Of a DNA stretch of 64,000 nucleotides, positions 43,287 through 52,969 are shown in pieces (the first letter of the stretch is position 1; each line of letters opens with the position of its first letter). The position numbers and the translations under genes were made by a program. Source of the DNA: Fervidobacterium pennivorans (GTDB lineage Bacteria > Thermotogota > Thermotogae > Thermotogales > Fervidobacteriaceae). The notes below the pieces were generated by a model, which saw only the letters and a program-made list of their open reading frames with translations, was not told where the DNA came from and searched no databases. The DNA is taken from the NCBI RefSeq assembly GCF_001644665.1, contig NZ_CP011393.1, forward strand, positions 704,001 through 768,000, in the 5' to 3' direction.

Positions 43287-44860
43287 CTGTTGACCTCCTC
43301 TATTGCTTTTATTAAAGCGGTAAAGAGTGGATGCGGTGCCCCAACTTTTGATTTGTATTCAGGATGATACTGGATACCAACAAAGAATGGGTGGTCATCT
43401 AATTCGATAGCTTCAAGAAATTCAGACTTTCCGGATATCGTTAGTTTGTAACCCTCTTCCCCTGGGAGTTTGTACATGAACCCAAAGTTAACGGTATCTG
43501 CTTCATATCGATGCCTATGTCTTTCGTAAACCTCTTCTTGTCCATAAACGCTATATAGCTTTGTCCCTTTAAGAACCTGCATCTTTTGGGCACCGAGCCT
43601 CATTGTGCCACCGAGGTTCATAATTTTCTTTTGCTCTTCCATCATATTTACAACAGGATAAGGAGTTTCAACATCAAATTCTGTTGAATTCGCACCTTTT
43701 AAATTAAAGACATTTCTTGCAAATTCTATAACCATAAGTTGCATTCCAAGGCATATACCAAGGATAGGTTTTTTGTTTTCTCTCGCATATTTTATTGCTT
43801 TTATCTTCCCTTCAATTCCACGCCTGCCAAATCCACCAGGGATTATTAGTGCATCGAAATTAGAGAGCTTTTGTGCAACACCTTCATCGTCCAGTTCTTC
43901 AAGTTCCTGAGCATCTATAACGATAGGTTTTTGGACGCCGGAAAGGAAAATAGATTCGATGATACTCTTGTAAGCATCGTCTGTTCCAAGATATTTACCA
44001 ATGAGTGCGATTCTGTATGGCTTAAACGACTTTGGGTATGTCCAACCGAGCGGTTTTTCTTCAATTTGAATGTTGAGTCGATTGGCAACGAGTTTATGAA
44101 CGCCAGCTTCGTAGAGTGTTTCTGGAATTTGGTAGACATTTCCAACATCTGGTAGATTTATGACCATATCTCTTGGAACTCCACTGAAAAGTGCTATTTT
44201 GTAAAGGCTTTGAGAATCTATTGGCATCTCACTTCTAACAACAATAACATCTGGCTGAATTCCTATTTTTCTCAGTAACTGAACAGATTGTTGTGTTGGT
44301 TTTGTCTTGAATTCGTTAGTAACTCTTAAGTACGGAACATACGTAACATGTATAAACAGAAAATCGTTTCTGTTCTTTTCAAAAGCGAGCTCTCTAACTG
44401 CTTCGAGAAATACTTCGCCTTCTATGTCCCCGACAGTTCCTCCTATTTCGATTGAAAGTACTTTGCCCGGCATCGATGTAATTCGGTCTTTTATCTCAGA
44501 AGTAACATGTGGAACGACTTGAACAGTAGAGCCAAGATATTTTCCCTCGCGTTCACGTTGGATTATTGTCGAATATATCTGCCCAGCTGTAATGTTATTC
44601 TTTCGCGACATACTAACACCTAAGAATCTTTCGTAATGCCCAAGGTCGAGATCTGCTTCGTAACCATCGTCGGTGACAAAAACTTCTCCATGTTGATTCG
44701 GATTCATCGTTCCTGCATCAACATTTAGATACGGGTCTATTTTTAACACATTTATATCAACTCCAACTTCTTTTAGAAGTCTTGCAAGAGAGGCGGAGAA
44801 TATTCCCTTTCCAATACCGCTCAAAACACCACCAGTCACTACTATGTACTTCTCAGGCAT
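43283..44860 (-). CDS. pyrG: CTP synthase
   Basis: 525 residues. The N-terminal synthetase domain starts YIVVTGGVLSGIGKGIFSAS and has LKIDPYLNVDAGTMNP, GGTVGDIEG and SEMPIDSQSLYKIALF. The C-terminal glutamine amidotransferase has the nucleophile in GICLGMQLMVIEFARN and the His/Glu pair in GIQYHPEYKSK. Converts UTP to CTP with glutamine. First gene of a likely pyrG-PHP-tsf unit on the minus strand, divergent from uvrC across 200 bases. Confidence 0.97.
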   Translation of the reverse strand: MPEKYIVVTGGVLSGIGKGIFSASLARLLKEVGVDINVLKIDPYLNVDAGTMNPNQHGEVFVTDDGYEADLDLGHYERFLGVSMSRKNNITAGQIYSTIIQREREGKYLGSTVQVVPHVTSEIKDRITSMPGKVLSIEIGGTVGDIEGEVFLEAVRELAFEKNRNDFLFIHVTYVPYLRVTNEFKTKPTQQSVQLLRKIGIQPDVIVVRSEMPIDSQSLYKIALFSGVPRDMVINLPDVGNVYQIPETLYEAGVHKLVANRLNIQIEEKPLGWTYPKSFKPYRIALIGKYLGTDDAYKSIIESIFLSGVQKPIVIDAQELEELDDEGVAQKLSNFDALIIPGGFGRRGIEGKIKAIKYARENKKPILGICLGMQLMVIEFARNVFNLKGANSTEFDVETPYPVVNMMEEQKKIMNLGGTMRLGAQKMQVLKGTKLYSVYGQEEVYERHRHRYEADTVNFGFMYKLPGEEGYKLTISGKSEFLEAIELDDHPFFVGIQYHPEYKSKVGAPHPLFTALIKAIEEVNR

Positions 44861-45060
44861 TATTACACCCCCACGAAAAAACGTATAGCCGTTTTGCTAA
44901 TTCATGTTAAGTTTACTCTCAAATAGTTTTTTCTTCAACGAAAAACTCATTAACTTTAGTTAACTTTTGCGTTGAATGTGAAAACCAGTGCAAAAAGCAG
45001 CGTAAGGTAGTATAATATAACCAAAAGACGATTGATTTAAACAGGGGTGCGAAACTGGTC

Positions 45061-46752
45061 ATGGTTAATCCAGATATTCTCAATGACATTCCTCACAAAG
45101 CAGGGGTGTATTTATTTAAAAAAGGCACTGATTATATCTACATTGGCAAGGCAAAGGACTTAAAGAAAAGATTAACATCACATTTTAGGGCAACTTCTGG
45201 GAAGAGTAAGCTAATAGTAGAAGAAGCGGATGATTTGGAAATTATACTGGTTTCAAACGAAAAGGAAGCACTCATCTTGGAAGCCAATCTAATTTTTGAA
45301 CACAAACCAAAATACAACGCTATGCTCAAAGACACACAAGTGTATCCTTACATACGTATAAGTGACGACGAAGTCCCATATTTAGAGATTGTCCGTTCAC
45401 GAAAGGGAACCGGAAGTTTTTACGGTCCCTACACAAATGTTAGTTTTACTCGGAAACTTTTCGAAGTGCTTAGAAAAGTTTACAAATTTCGAACATGTAA
45501 GAAAGACTTAACATCGATAAAGAAACCTTGTATGGATTACCACCTTGGACTTTGTTCCGGAGTATGCGTAGGTGAGGAAAGTGTTGAAGAATATAAAAAA
45601 AGGTTGAAGAAGCTAGAAACAGTGCTTAGCGGAAACTTCTCTGATGTTGTTGCATATGTCAAAACCAAAATGGAGCAACACGCGAAACTGTTAGATTTTG
45701 AAAACGCAGCCAAGTATAGAGATATATTGATGAATTTCAGCAAAGTTATGGAAGCGCAAGGTGTAGTCTTGCCTGACCAAGTTAATTTAGATGTCATAGT
45801 TGGTAAGAGCAATACCTATTTGGTCTTGAGAATCCGTTCAGGTTATCTGATTGGTAAGTTACTTTACGAATTTGAAGGCACGCTTGAAGATTTTGTAGAA
45901 CAGTTTTATGTATCGAGGGGGGCCGAACTGCCAAAGATTGTTTTAGTTGAACAAAAAAGCAGAGGGCTAACAAAACTAGCCAAAGTGCTCGGAATAGAAT
46001 TCATAGTTCCATCACCTAAAGCCGAACTCTATTCCGAACTACTTGACAAGGCTATTGAAAACCTCAATTACGAAATAGGGTTGATACTTTCCAACAAGGC
46101 TATTCTTAGGCAGATGAAGGAATTGTTAGGCTTGAGTAGAGTACCTTATCGGATGGAAGGAATTGACATATCTCACACCTCCGGCAAAAATACGGTCGCT
46201 TCGCTTATAGTTTTCGAAAACGGGGAAGTCAAAAGGGAAGAGTATAGAAGATACAAATTGGGTGATATTTTAGATGACTACGCAAGTATAAGGATGCTTA
46301 TAAAAAGAAGATACACTAAACATGAATTACCTGACCTCATTTTTGTTGATGGGGGCATCGGACAGGTTAATGCAGTGTACGAAGCGTTAGAAGCTATAGG
46401 TAAAAAGTGCGATGTTATTGGATTAGCCAAGGAAGAAGAGGTGATTGTAACCAAGCATGGGGCTGTGAGCTTAAGTTATGACCATCCTGTTTTGAGATTG
46501 TTAGTAAAACTCAGAGATGAAACACACAGAGTTGCAAATACGTTTGCAAGACAGCTGGCAACTAAGAGGTCCTTGAGAACTTTCTTAGATGAGATAAAAT
46601 GGATAGGTCCTAAAAGAAAAAGAATATTACTTGAGCGTTACTCCTCGGTTGAAGAATTGAAAAAAGCGTCAAGGGAAGAAATTGAACGATTAATAGGGAA
46701 AAAGGCTACAGAAAGTTTATTAAACGAACTATCTTACCTGAAAGACATTTAA
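45061..46752 (+). CDS. uvrC: Excinuclease ABC subunit C
   Basis: 563 residues. GIY-YIG nuclease domain (AGVYLFKKGTDYIYIGKAKDLK), cysteines in FRTCKKDL...PCMDYHLGLCSGVC, UVR motif (MEQHAKLLDFENAAKYRDIL), RNase H-like second nuclease (MEGIDISHTSGKNTVASLIV, FVDGGIGQVNA), and C-terminal helix-hairpin-helix (IKWIGPKRKRILLERYSSVE). Makes both incisions in nucleotide excision repair with UvrB. ATG 45061 with GGGGTG upstream. A TATAAT at 45011-45016 may be its -10 box. Confidence 0.97.
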   Translation: MVNPDILNDIPHKAGVYLFKKGTDYIYIGKAKDLKKRLTSHFRATSGKSKLIVEEADDLEIILVSNEKEALILEANLIFEHKPKYNAMLKDTQVYPYIRISDDEVPYLEIVRSRKGTGSFYGPYTNVSFTRKLFEVLRKVYKFRTCKKDLTSIKKPCMDYHLGLCSGVCVGEESVEEYKKRLKKLETVLSGNFSDVVAYVKTKMEQHAKLLDFENAAKYRDILMNFSKVMEAQGVVLPDQVNLDVIVGKSNTYLVLRIRSGYLIGKLLYEFEGTLEDFVEQFYVSRGAELPKIVLVEQKSRGLTKLAKVLGIEFIVPSPKAELYSELLDKAIENLNYEIGLILSNKAILRQMKELLGLSRVPYRMEGIDISHTSGKNTVASLIVFENGEVKREEYRRYKLGDILDDYASIRMLIKRRYTKHELPDLIFVDGGIGQVNAVYEALEAIGKKCDVIGLAKEEEVIVTKHGAVSLSYDHPVLRLLVKLRDETHRVANTFARQLATKRSLRTFLDEIKWIGPKRKRILLERYSSVEELKKASREEIERLIGKKATESLLNELSYLKDI

Positions 46753-46882
46753 ATTCTTGTTAAGTAAGTTGATAAAAAGTTCACGGGTGTTATAATTTAA
46801 GCATGGGAAGAGTCAAAATTTTTCTGTGAGTTAATAAAGGAAAATCGGCATGTCAATATATTTCTCCAGGAGGTGGATGTAG

Positions 46883-47920
46883 TTGACAACGTTTATTATC
46901 AGAAGGTTACTCCTGTTACCACTCATCGTGTTGGGTGTGTCGCTGATTATCTTCTCGCTCTTCCAGATACTGGGTCCAGATAAGCTTCTTGCTTCATACG
47001 TTAACCCAAACGTATTTGATAAGTTGACCCCAGCTGAGCTGGATGCTTTGAAGGAGAAGTACGGTTTGAACAAACCTTTTGTTGAAAGGTACGGTAAATG
47101 GTTATTTAATGCACTCAAAGGTGACCTTGGTTGGTCACAGGTTGGAAAAGAACCTGTTTTGAAAGCGATTTGGAGTAGGTTCCCGTACACACTTGAACTT
47201 GCTCTGTATGCATTATTCCCAGTTGTTGGCGTAGGTATTTGGCTTGGTGTTACTGCAGCAGTTAAACGCGATAAGTTCTTAGACCACTTCATTAGGATTA
47301 TCGCAATCATTGGATGGTCTTTCCCGGACTTTGTTTTTGGATTGCTCGTGCTTATGGTCTTTTATTCAGTGCTTGGTTGGTTCCCTCCGGGAAACCTTTC
47401 ACAATGGGCTGAAGAAATTGTCAAGTCACCCCAGTACTTAAAGGTCACACACCTTCTTACAATTGATGCTCTTATTAACGGAAGACTTGATATTTTCTGG
47501 GATGCACTCAGGCACATAATAGGACCAGTCATAACTCTTTCATTCCTTTGGTGGGCGTATTTGTTAAGAATTACAAGGTCAAGTATGCTTGAAGTTCTTT
47601 CTAAAGAATATGTGAGGACTGCAAGAGCAAAAGGAGTTCCTGAAAAAGATGTTATACATAAGCACGCAAAGAGAAATGCTATGATTCCGGTTGTAACAGT
47701 TGCAGGTGCCATGGTAATAGGCTTGCTCTCGGGTACGGTTATAATCGAGGTTATATTTAACAGAACAGGTATAGGAAGATTAGCTGCTGAAGCTTCTGTT
47801 CAACTTGATTACGCTACAGTGTTAGGAACTACTCTGTTCTATTCGATAATCTTAGTGCTCGGTAACCTCATCATTGATATACTATACGCAGTATTCGACC
47901 CACGTGTCAGACTTGGTTAA
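46883..47920 (+). CDS. oppB: Oligopeptide-type ABC transporter permease OppB
   Basis: 345 residues with six membrane helices. Starts TTFIIRRLLLLPLIVLGVSL; the N-terminal extracytoplasmic loop has ALKEKYGLNKPF, and the coupling loop is LRITRSSMLEVLSKEYVRTA. TTG 46883 is the likely start, with AGGAGGTG 8-9 bases before it. First gene of oppBCDF. In Thermotogota such systems often carry oligosaccharides as well as peptides, so the substrate is open. Confidence 0.92.
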   Translation: MTTFIIRRLLLLPLIVLGVSLIIFSLFQILGPDKLLASYVNPNVFDKLTPAELDALKEKYGLNKPFVERYGKWLFNALKGDLGWSQVGKEPVLKAIWSRFPYTLELALYALFPVVGVGIWLGVTAAVKRDKFLDHFIRIIAIIGWSFPDFVFGLLVLMVFYSVLGWFPPGNLSQWAEEIVKSPQYLKVTHLLTIDALINGRLDIFWDALRHIIGPVITLSFLWWAYLLRITRSSMLEVLSKEYVRTARAKGVPEKDVIHKHAKRNAMIPVVTVAGAMVIGLLSGTVIIEVIFNRTGIGRLAAEASVQLDYATVLGTTLFYSIILVLGNLIIDILYAVFDPRVRLG

Positions 47921-47934
47921 GGAGGTGCCAGAAG

Positions 47935-48876
47935 ATGAGTGAAGGTGTAACAACAACAAAAATGAACACGGAATTCAGACGAGTTTTGAGAAAGATATTT
48001 AGAAATCCTTCTGCTATTCTTGGTTTTTCGCTTCTTATATTTTTCATCCTCGTGGCTATATTCGCACCAGTCATCGCAAAACCATTGAATCCGATGATGC
48101 TCGATGAGGAAGGTAAACCAATGAAGTTAGATAATCCCTACATAATGCCAATTATTACTTGGAGTTCAGAACCTGTTCCTCCATCACGTGAACATCCGTT
48201 TGGTATGATACAGGGAAGAGACATATTTTACGGAGTTGTGTGGGGCACAAGGACTGCGTTTTATATAGGGTTGACCGTTACTATACTTTCTACGATTTTC
48301 GGTATTATAATTGGTTCAATTGCTGGTTACTATGGTGGATGGATTGATGAAATACTTATGAGAATCACAGATACCTTTATGTCCATCCCGTTCCTTTTGG
48401 CTGCAATGGTTTTAACCACAATCTTAGGTAACGGTCTTGACAAGGTTATGATTGCAATGACTGTCTTTGGTTGGATGGGTGCTGCAAGGCTTATCAGGGC
48501 TAATATTCTTCAAGTCAAAGAAGAGCAATTCGTTTTAGCTGCCAAGGCACTTGGAGTTAAGGACTTCTTCATTATAATAAGACATATCCTGCCAAACACT
48601 ATATTCCCAGTTCTTATTCAAGCATCGATGCGTATGGGGTCTCTTGTCATCACTGCAGCAGGTCTTTCGTTCTTGGGACTTGGTGCGCCTCTGGGATATG
48701 CCGACTGGGGTTCAATGCTCAATTTCACAAGGAACTGGATACTTGGGACAAGTGGTTCAGCATTTACGTATTGGTATGCGGTCTTTTATCCAGGTATGGC
48801 TATGGTTTTGTTTGTGCTTGCCTGGAACCTCGTCGGTGATGCTTTGAGAGACGTATTTGACCCAAGACTGAAATAA
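47935..48876 (+). CDS. oppC: Oligopeptide-type ABC transporter permease OppC
   Basis: 313 residues, six membrane helices. An N-terminal cytoplasmic tail, then PSAILGFSLLIFFILVAIFAP, the EHPFGMIQGRDIFYGVVWGT loop, and the coupling loop AARLIRANILQVKEEQFVLA. It pairs with OppB. ATG 47935 follows GGAGGTG; 14 bases after oppB. Confidence 0.92.
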   Translation: MSEGVTTTKMNTEFRRVLRKIFRNPSAILGFSLLIFFILVAIFAPVIAKPLNPMMLDEEGKPMKLDNPYIMPIITWSSEPVPPSREHPFGMIQGRDIFYGVVWGTRTAFYIGLTVTILSTIFGIIIGSIAGYYGGWIDEILMRITDTFMSIPFLLAAMVLTTILGNGLDKVMIAMTVFGWMGAARLIRANILQVKEEQFVLAAKALGVKDFFIIIRHILPNTIFPVLIQASMRMGSLVITAAGLSFLGLGAPLGYADWGSMLNFTRNWILGTSGSAFTYWYAVFYPGMAMVLFVLAWNLVGDALRDVFDPRLK

Positions 48877-48903
48877 CGGTTGAAATGGCTGGAGGTGAAT
48901 AAA

Positions 48904-49923
48904 TTGGAAAAAAAGCAACCACTTTTGAGTGTAAGAAATTTAAGGACGTATTTCTATACAGAAGACGGAGTCGTCAAAGCAGTTGATGGTGTTGACTTTG
49001 ACGTTTACGAGGGTGAAACTCTTGGAATCGTTGGTGAATCTGGAAGTGGTAAGAGTGTTACCTCCCTTGCCATAATGAGACTACTCGACCCAAAGGGACG
49101 AATAGAAGAAGGCAGCCAGATAATATTTAACGGTAAGAACTTATTAGAACTCAGCGAAGATGAAATGAGAAAAATCAGAGGTAACGATATTGCTATGATA
49201 TTCCAAGAACCAATGGTAGCATTGAACCCAGTGTTTACAATAGGCGAACAGATTATGGAAGCTATTTTACTTCACCAGGATGTTGATAAGAAAACAGCAA
49301 GACAGATGGCAATAGAAATGCTAAGAAAAGTTGGAATTCCCGAACCGGAAAAACGAGTGGATGAATATCCGCATGAATTATCAGGTGGTATGAGGCAGAG
49401 GGCAATGATTGCCATGGCTCTTTCTTGTAGGCCAAAGCTCTTGATAGCGGACGAACCAACAACAGCTTTAGACGTTACCATCCAAGCTCAAATACTTGAG
49501 CTTATGAAAGAACTTCAAGAAGAATATGGCATGGCAATTATACTCATTACTCACGATGTCGGTGTGATTGCTGAAAATGCTGACAGAGTTGTCGTTATGT
49601 ACGGTGGAAAAGTCATGGAAACCACCGATGTGAAGACGCTCTTTAAGAAACCCAAGCATCCATACACATGGGGACTTTTGAATTCCATTCCGAGGCTCGA
49701 TGTTGAGCAGGAAAGACTTTACAGTATACCAGGAATGGTTCCAGACCCATTGCACTTCCCACCGGGTTGCCGATTCAGCAACAGGTGTGACTTTAAGGAA
49801 GAAAGATGTACAATTGAAATGCCAGAGCTTGTAGAGGTTGAACCAGGGCATTATTCAAGGTGTTTCTTCTACCATAAGTTAGAAGAAGCACAGAAGATAC
49901 TTAAGGCTGGTGAAGGCGCATGA
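48904..49923 (+). CDS. oppD: Oligopeptide-type ABC transporter ATPase OppD
   Basis: 339 residues. Walker [20 protein letters not shown], signature [15 protein letters not shown], Walker [15 protein letters not shown]-loop LITHDVGV, and the C-terminal Opp-type cysteine region [17 protein letters not shown]. Start TTG 48904 has GGAGGTG 6 bases ahead; the frame opens at 48880 but that codon is before the ribosome site. Overlaps oppF by 4 bases. Confidence 0.92.
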   Translation: MEKKQPLLSVRNLRTYFYTEDGVVKAVDGVDFDVYEGETLGIVGESGSGKSVTSLAIMRLLDPKGRIEEGSQIIFNGKNLLELSEDEMRKIRGNDIAMIFQEPMVALNPVFTIGEQIMEAILLHQDVDKKTARQMAIEMLRKVGIPEPEKRVDEYPHELSGGMRQRAMIAMALSCRPKLLIADEPTTALDVTIQAQILELMKELQEEYGMAIILITHDVGVIAENADRVVVMYGGKVMETTDVKTLFKKPKHPYTWGLLNSIPRLDVEQERLYSIPGMVPDPLHFPPGCRFSNRCDFKEERCTIEMPELVEVEPGHYSRCFFYHKLEEAQKILKAGEGA

Positions 49924-51107
49924 TGGAAAACAGACAGGCTGTCACTCAAACGAACAATAGTCCTGCTAAATCTGAGCGAGAAGTTCTCCTGCGTATAGAC
50001 AACCTTGTCAAACACTTCCCAATTCGAGCAGGGGTTTTCAAACGCATCGTAGCGTGGGTCAAGGCCGTAGATGGAGTGAGCTTTGAAGTATACAAGGGTG
50101 AAACTGTCGGTCTTGTTGGTGAATCCGGATGTGGAAAAACCACCGTTGGTATGACGCTTTTGAGACTATATGAGCCAACGTCAGGAAGAATAATTGTAGA
50201 AGGCGAAGATACTACGCATTACTTCCTTCCAGCATGGAAGGCTAAGAAATACGTTAGGAAGACGTATATAGAAAGATTCAAAGAATCTGGCTTTGTCCCA
50301 AAGGACGACATTGATAAAAAATACTACGACATATTCACAAAGAAAGGTGAACAAGGTCTTATCGAATACTTAACTGGAGACTTGCAAGCCAAGCGATTAG
50401 CCTTTAGACGAGAGATTCAAATAGTTTTCCAGGACCCGTACAGCTCCTTGAACCCAAGGATGAGGATTAAGAATATACTTGCAGAAGGTCCTCTCGCTCA
50501 CAAGATGATTACGAAAGAACAGGTAATTGATACCGTCGGAAAGGCTCTACAAGAAGTTGGAATACATCCAACTCACATGTACAGATTCCCACACGAATTT
50601 TCCGGTGGGCAAAGGCAGAGAATAGGTATCGCAAGAGCACTTTTGATGAACCCGAAGCTCATAATTGCAGATGAAGCAGTCGCGGCTCTTGATGTTTCTA
50701 TCAGGTCGCAGGTTATAAACCTCATGATGGACCTGCAAAAAGAACATGATCTGACATACTTATTCATTTCACACGATTTGTCACTTATTAAATACATTTC
50801 AAGTAGGGTTGTTGTTATGTATTTAGGTAAAGTTGTTGAAACTGCTCCAAAAAAAGAGTTATTTGATGAGCCACTGCATCCTTACACAAAAGCATTAATG
50901 AGTGCGATTCCAGTACCAAATCCAGAGTACAAAAAGCAAAGGATAATTCTCCAAGGTGATGTTCCAAGCCCGGTAAATCCACCAAGTGGTTGTCCGTTCC
51001 ACCCGAGATGTCCAGTAGCAAAACCAATTTGTTCAAAGGAAAAACCAGAACTAAGAGAGGTTAAGCCTGAACACTTCGTTGCGTGTCACTTCCCTGGAAG
51101 CCTATAA
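49920..51107 (+). CDS. oppF: Oligopeptide-type ABC transporter ATPase OppF, with insertion
   Basis: 395 residues. Walker [24 protein letters not shown], signature [15 protein letters not shown], Walker [15 protein letters not shown]-terminal [14 protein letters not shown]. Compared with OppD it carries a ~60-residue insertion between Walker A and the Q-loop (from [12 protein letters not shown] to LTGDLQAKR), rich in charged residues. The Walker B motif ends DEAVAALD rather than DEPTAALD. Two adjacent ATG codons compete as start. Last gene of the operon; a terminator follows. Confidence 0.92.
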   Translation: MMENRQAVTQTNNSPAKSEREVLLRIDNLVKHFPIRAGVFKRIVAWVKAVDGVSFEVYKGETVGLVGESGCGKTTVGMTLLRLYEPTSGRIIVEGEDTTHYFLPAWKAKKYVRKTYIERFKESGFVPKDDIDKKYYDIFTKKGEQGLIEYLTGDLQAKRLAFRREIQIVFQDPYSSLNPRMRIKNILAEGPLAHKMITKEQVIDTVGKALQEVGIHPTHMYRFPHEFSGGQRQRIGIARALLMNPKLIIADEAVAALDVSIRSQVINLMMDLQKEHDLTYLFISHDLSLIKYISSRVVVMYLGKVVETAPKKELFDEPLHPYTKALMSAIPVPNPEYKKQRIILQGDVPSPVNPPSGCPFHPRCPVAKPICSKEKPELREVKPEHFVACHFPGSL

Positions 51108-51112
51108 TAATT

Positions 51113-51150
51113 AAAAAACCGACCGTCTTTATTTGACGGTCGGTTTTTTT
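51113..51150. terminator. Bidirectional intrinsic terminator after oppF
   Basis: AAAAAACCGACCGTC (51113-51127), loop TTTATTT, GACGGTCGGTTTTTT (51135-51149). 15-bp stem including the A/T runs; serves oppF and the converging ABC-2 permease gene. Confidence 0.92.
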
Positions 51151-51171
51151 ACTTGTTATATTATTTTCCGT

Positions 51172-51966
51172 TTAAGCATATATATCCTTTCTTTCATAAT
51201 ATAGAACCGAGAAAATAGTGCACGCAAGGTATAAAAGAATAATGAAGACAAAAGCTTTATAGTTGAACGAATTAGTCTTAATTATATCTGCAGGGTCAAA
51301 TATGCCAAACGGGGTTAGTTTCTTAATATATGAATATTTCTCATACACTCTTGCTATTAATCCAAGAATATAGAAAAAACCAAGTAAGAAGAGTGTTACT
51401 GTATCAGCCGTATTCCTTTTTCTGAAAATAGTTGATGTGATTATTCCAATTAAAGCCGTAAATACATGTACAGCAACAAAAGAAAGAACGATATACCAAA
51501 ATTGCACGATATCAAACGGCTTGATTTTGTATTTGTCAAACATATACAAAAGCGAAAGTGCAATTACTCCATCATAAATAACAAGGTTAATACTCACAAG
51601 GAGAATCTTCTCAAAGACATATCTTCTCCTCGAAATTGGTTTACTTAACACAAAATCTACAGTTCTTTCGTTTTCTTCTTTCACGATAATTGAAGAAGAT
51701 AAACGCATAACATAGAACGTTGCAAACAAGAATATCCAAATCTGTCCTTGCATGGCAAAGAAGTGGAGGATATTGCTGAAATCAATTTCCTGAATACCAA
51801 ATATCTTTAAAAACCCCTTAGGAAGTAGCTGAATTTTTGTACTAAATAATTCCCCAGCAAAACTTTGAAAGAGGGAAGAATACATGAATTGAATACCAAC
51901 GATAAAAACGAGCCATATTATTAAGGGCCTCAGGTTCCTTCTGAACTCCCATCTAAAGACCTTCAT
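51172..51966 (-). CDS. ABC-2 type transporter permease
   Basis: 264 residues with about six membrane helices (LIIWLVFIVGIQFMYSSLF, IWIFLFATFYVMRLSSSIIV, and so on). The cytoplasmic loop EENERTVDFVLSKPISRRRY is the hallmark of ABC-2 permeases working with a separate ATPase. The ATPase gene lies 13 bases upstream. Cargo unknown. ATG 51966. Confidence 0.85.
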   Translation of the reverse strand: MKVFRWEFRRNLRPLIIWLVFIVGIQFMYSSLFQSFAGELFSTKIQLLPKGFLKIFGIQEIDFSNILHFFAMQGQIWIFLFATFYVMRLSSSIIVKEENERTVDFVLSKPISRRRYVFEKILLVSINLVIYDGVIALSLLYMFDKYKIKPFDIVQFWYIVLSFVAVHVFTALIGIITSTIFRKRNTADTVTLFLLGFFYILGLIARVYEKYSYIKKLTPFGIFDPADIIKTNSFNYKAFVFIILLYLACTIFSVLYYERKDIYA

Positions 51967-51979
51967 CTATATCACCCCA

Positions 51980-52888
51980 TCAAAAAGTATCATCAACTAC
52001 TTTAATAGTTGGTTGATATAACTCTTCAAATATATCTTCAATTGATAAATCTTCTATCGTTATATCCTCGAAATTTATATTTTGAATGAATTTTTTGAAT
52101 CTTTCCGTATTCCATTTCATATAAAGAATCAATCCATCGTCTATTTGGTGCAAATCTGTGATTTCTGGAAAGTCGTTTAAAAGCCATTTTATCACTTCAA
52201 CAGCGTTATCGGCAACTTTGAGGATTATCTTTTTCATGTTAGGTTCAAACCTCTTTGGTTCCACAATATGTCCTTCTTTGATAAATATAACTCTATCACA
52301 AAGTCTTTGTACCTCGCTAAGAATATGGGAAGAAAGTAAAATACCAACGCCTTTGTCCCTTAACTCTTCCAAAGTAGTGTACAATAATCTTTGTACAAAC
52401 GGATCGAGTCCGTTGGTCGGTTCATCCATTATTATCAACTTTGGTTTGTGAGCTAATGATTGTATAATAGCTACCTTCTTCTTATTACCACTTGACAGCT
52501 CTTCAAATTTTTTCCTTAACGGAAGGTCAAACTTTCGGCATAATTCTTCGCAGTATTCATCATCAAAATTGCTATAGAAACTTTTGTAGAATCTCAAAAT
52601 TGTTTCCACTCTTTCGTCATCGTAGTAGTTAACTTCTCCAGGTACATATCCAATATTTTTGACAATATCTTTAAAATTCCTTTTGGTTACTCGCTGACCA
52701 AATATCTCAATAAGTCCATCATTTGGATTTAAGAATCCCATTATTGTACGTATTGTAGTTGTTTTCCCAGCACCGTTTGGTCCAACAAAACCTACGATCT
52801 CACCTTCGGATACTGAAAAACTGATATTCTCTATTGCCAATTTCTTGCCGTAATACTTAGTTAATCCAACAGTTTTCAATAGCAACAT
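51980..52888 (-). CDS. ABC transporter ATPase (ABC-2 exporter type)
   Basis: 302 residues. Walker A GPNGAGKTTTIRTIMG, signature LSSGNKKKVAIIQSLA (Ser in place of Gly in LSGG), Walker B LIIMDEPTNGLDP, H-loop LLSSHILSE, then a ~75-residue C-terminal extension typical of drug or bacitracin exporters. Works with the permease gene downstream. ATG 52888 with GAGGTGG upstream. Confidence 0.9.
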   Translation of the reverse strand: MLLLKTVGLTKYYGKKLAIENISFSVSEGEIVGFVGPNGAGKTTTIRTIMGFLNPNDGLIEIFGQRVTKRNFKDIVKNIGYVPGEVNYYDDERVETILRFYKSFYSNFDDEYCEELCRKFDLPLRKKFEELSSGNKKKVAIIQSLAHKPKLIIMDEPTNGLDPFVQRLLYTTLEELRDKGVGILLSSHILSEVQRLCDRVIFIKEGHIVEPKRFEPNMKKIILKVADNAVEVIKWLLNDFPEITDLHQIDDGLILYMKWNTERFKKFIQNINFEDITIEDLSIEDIFEELYQPTIKVVDDTF

Positions 52889-52916
52889 AGAAACACAACC
52901 ACCTCTTTGTTATATT

Positions 52917-52949
52917 AAAACGAATCCCCCTCTTGCGAGGGGGGATTCG
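52917..52949 (-). terminator. Intrinsic terminator of the binding-protein gene
   Basis: Minus strand CGAATCCCCCCTC (52949-52937), loop GCAA, GAGGGGGATTCG (52932-52921), then TTTTAATAT; one bulged base. It separates the binding-protein gene from the ABC-2 pair. Confidence 0.85.
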
Positions 52950-52969
52950 GAATCACCCACAATGCCAGA

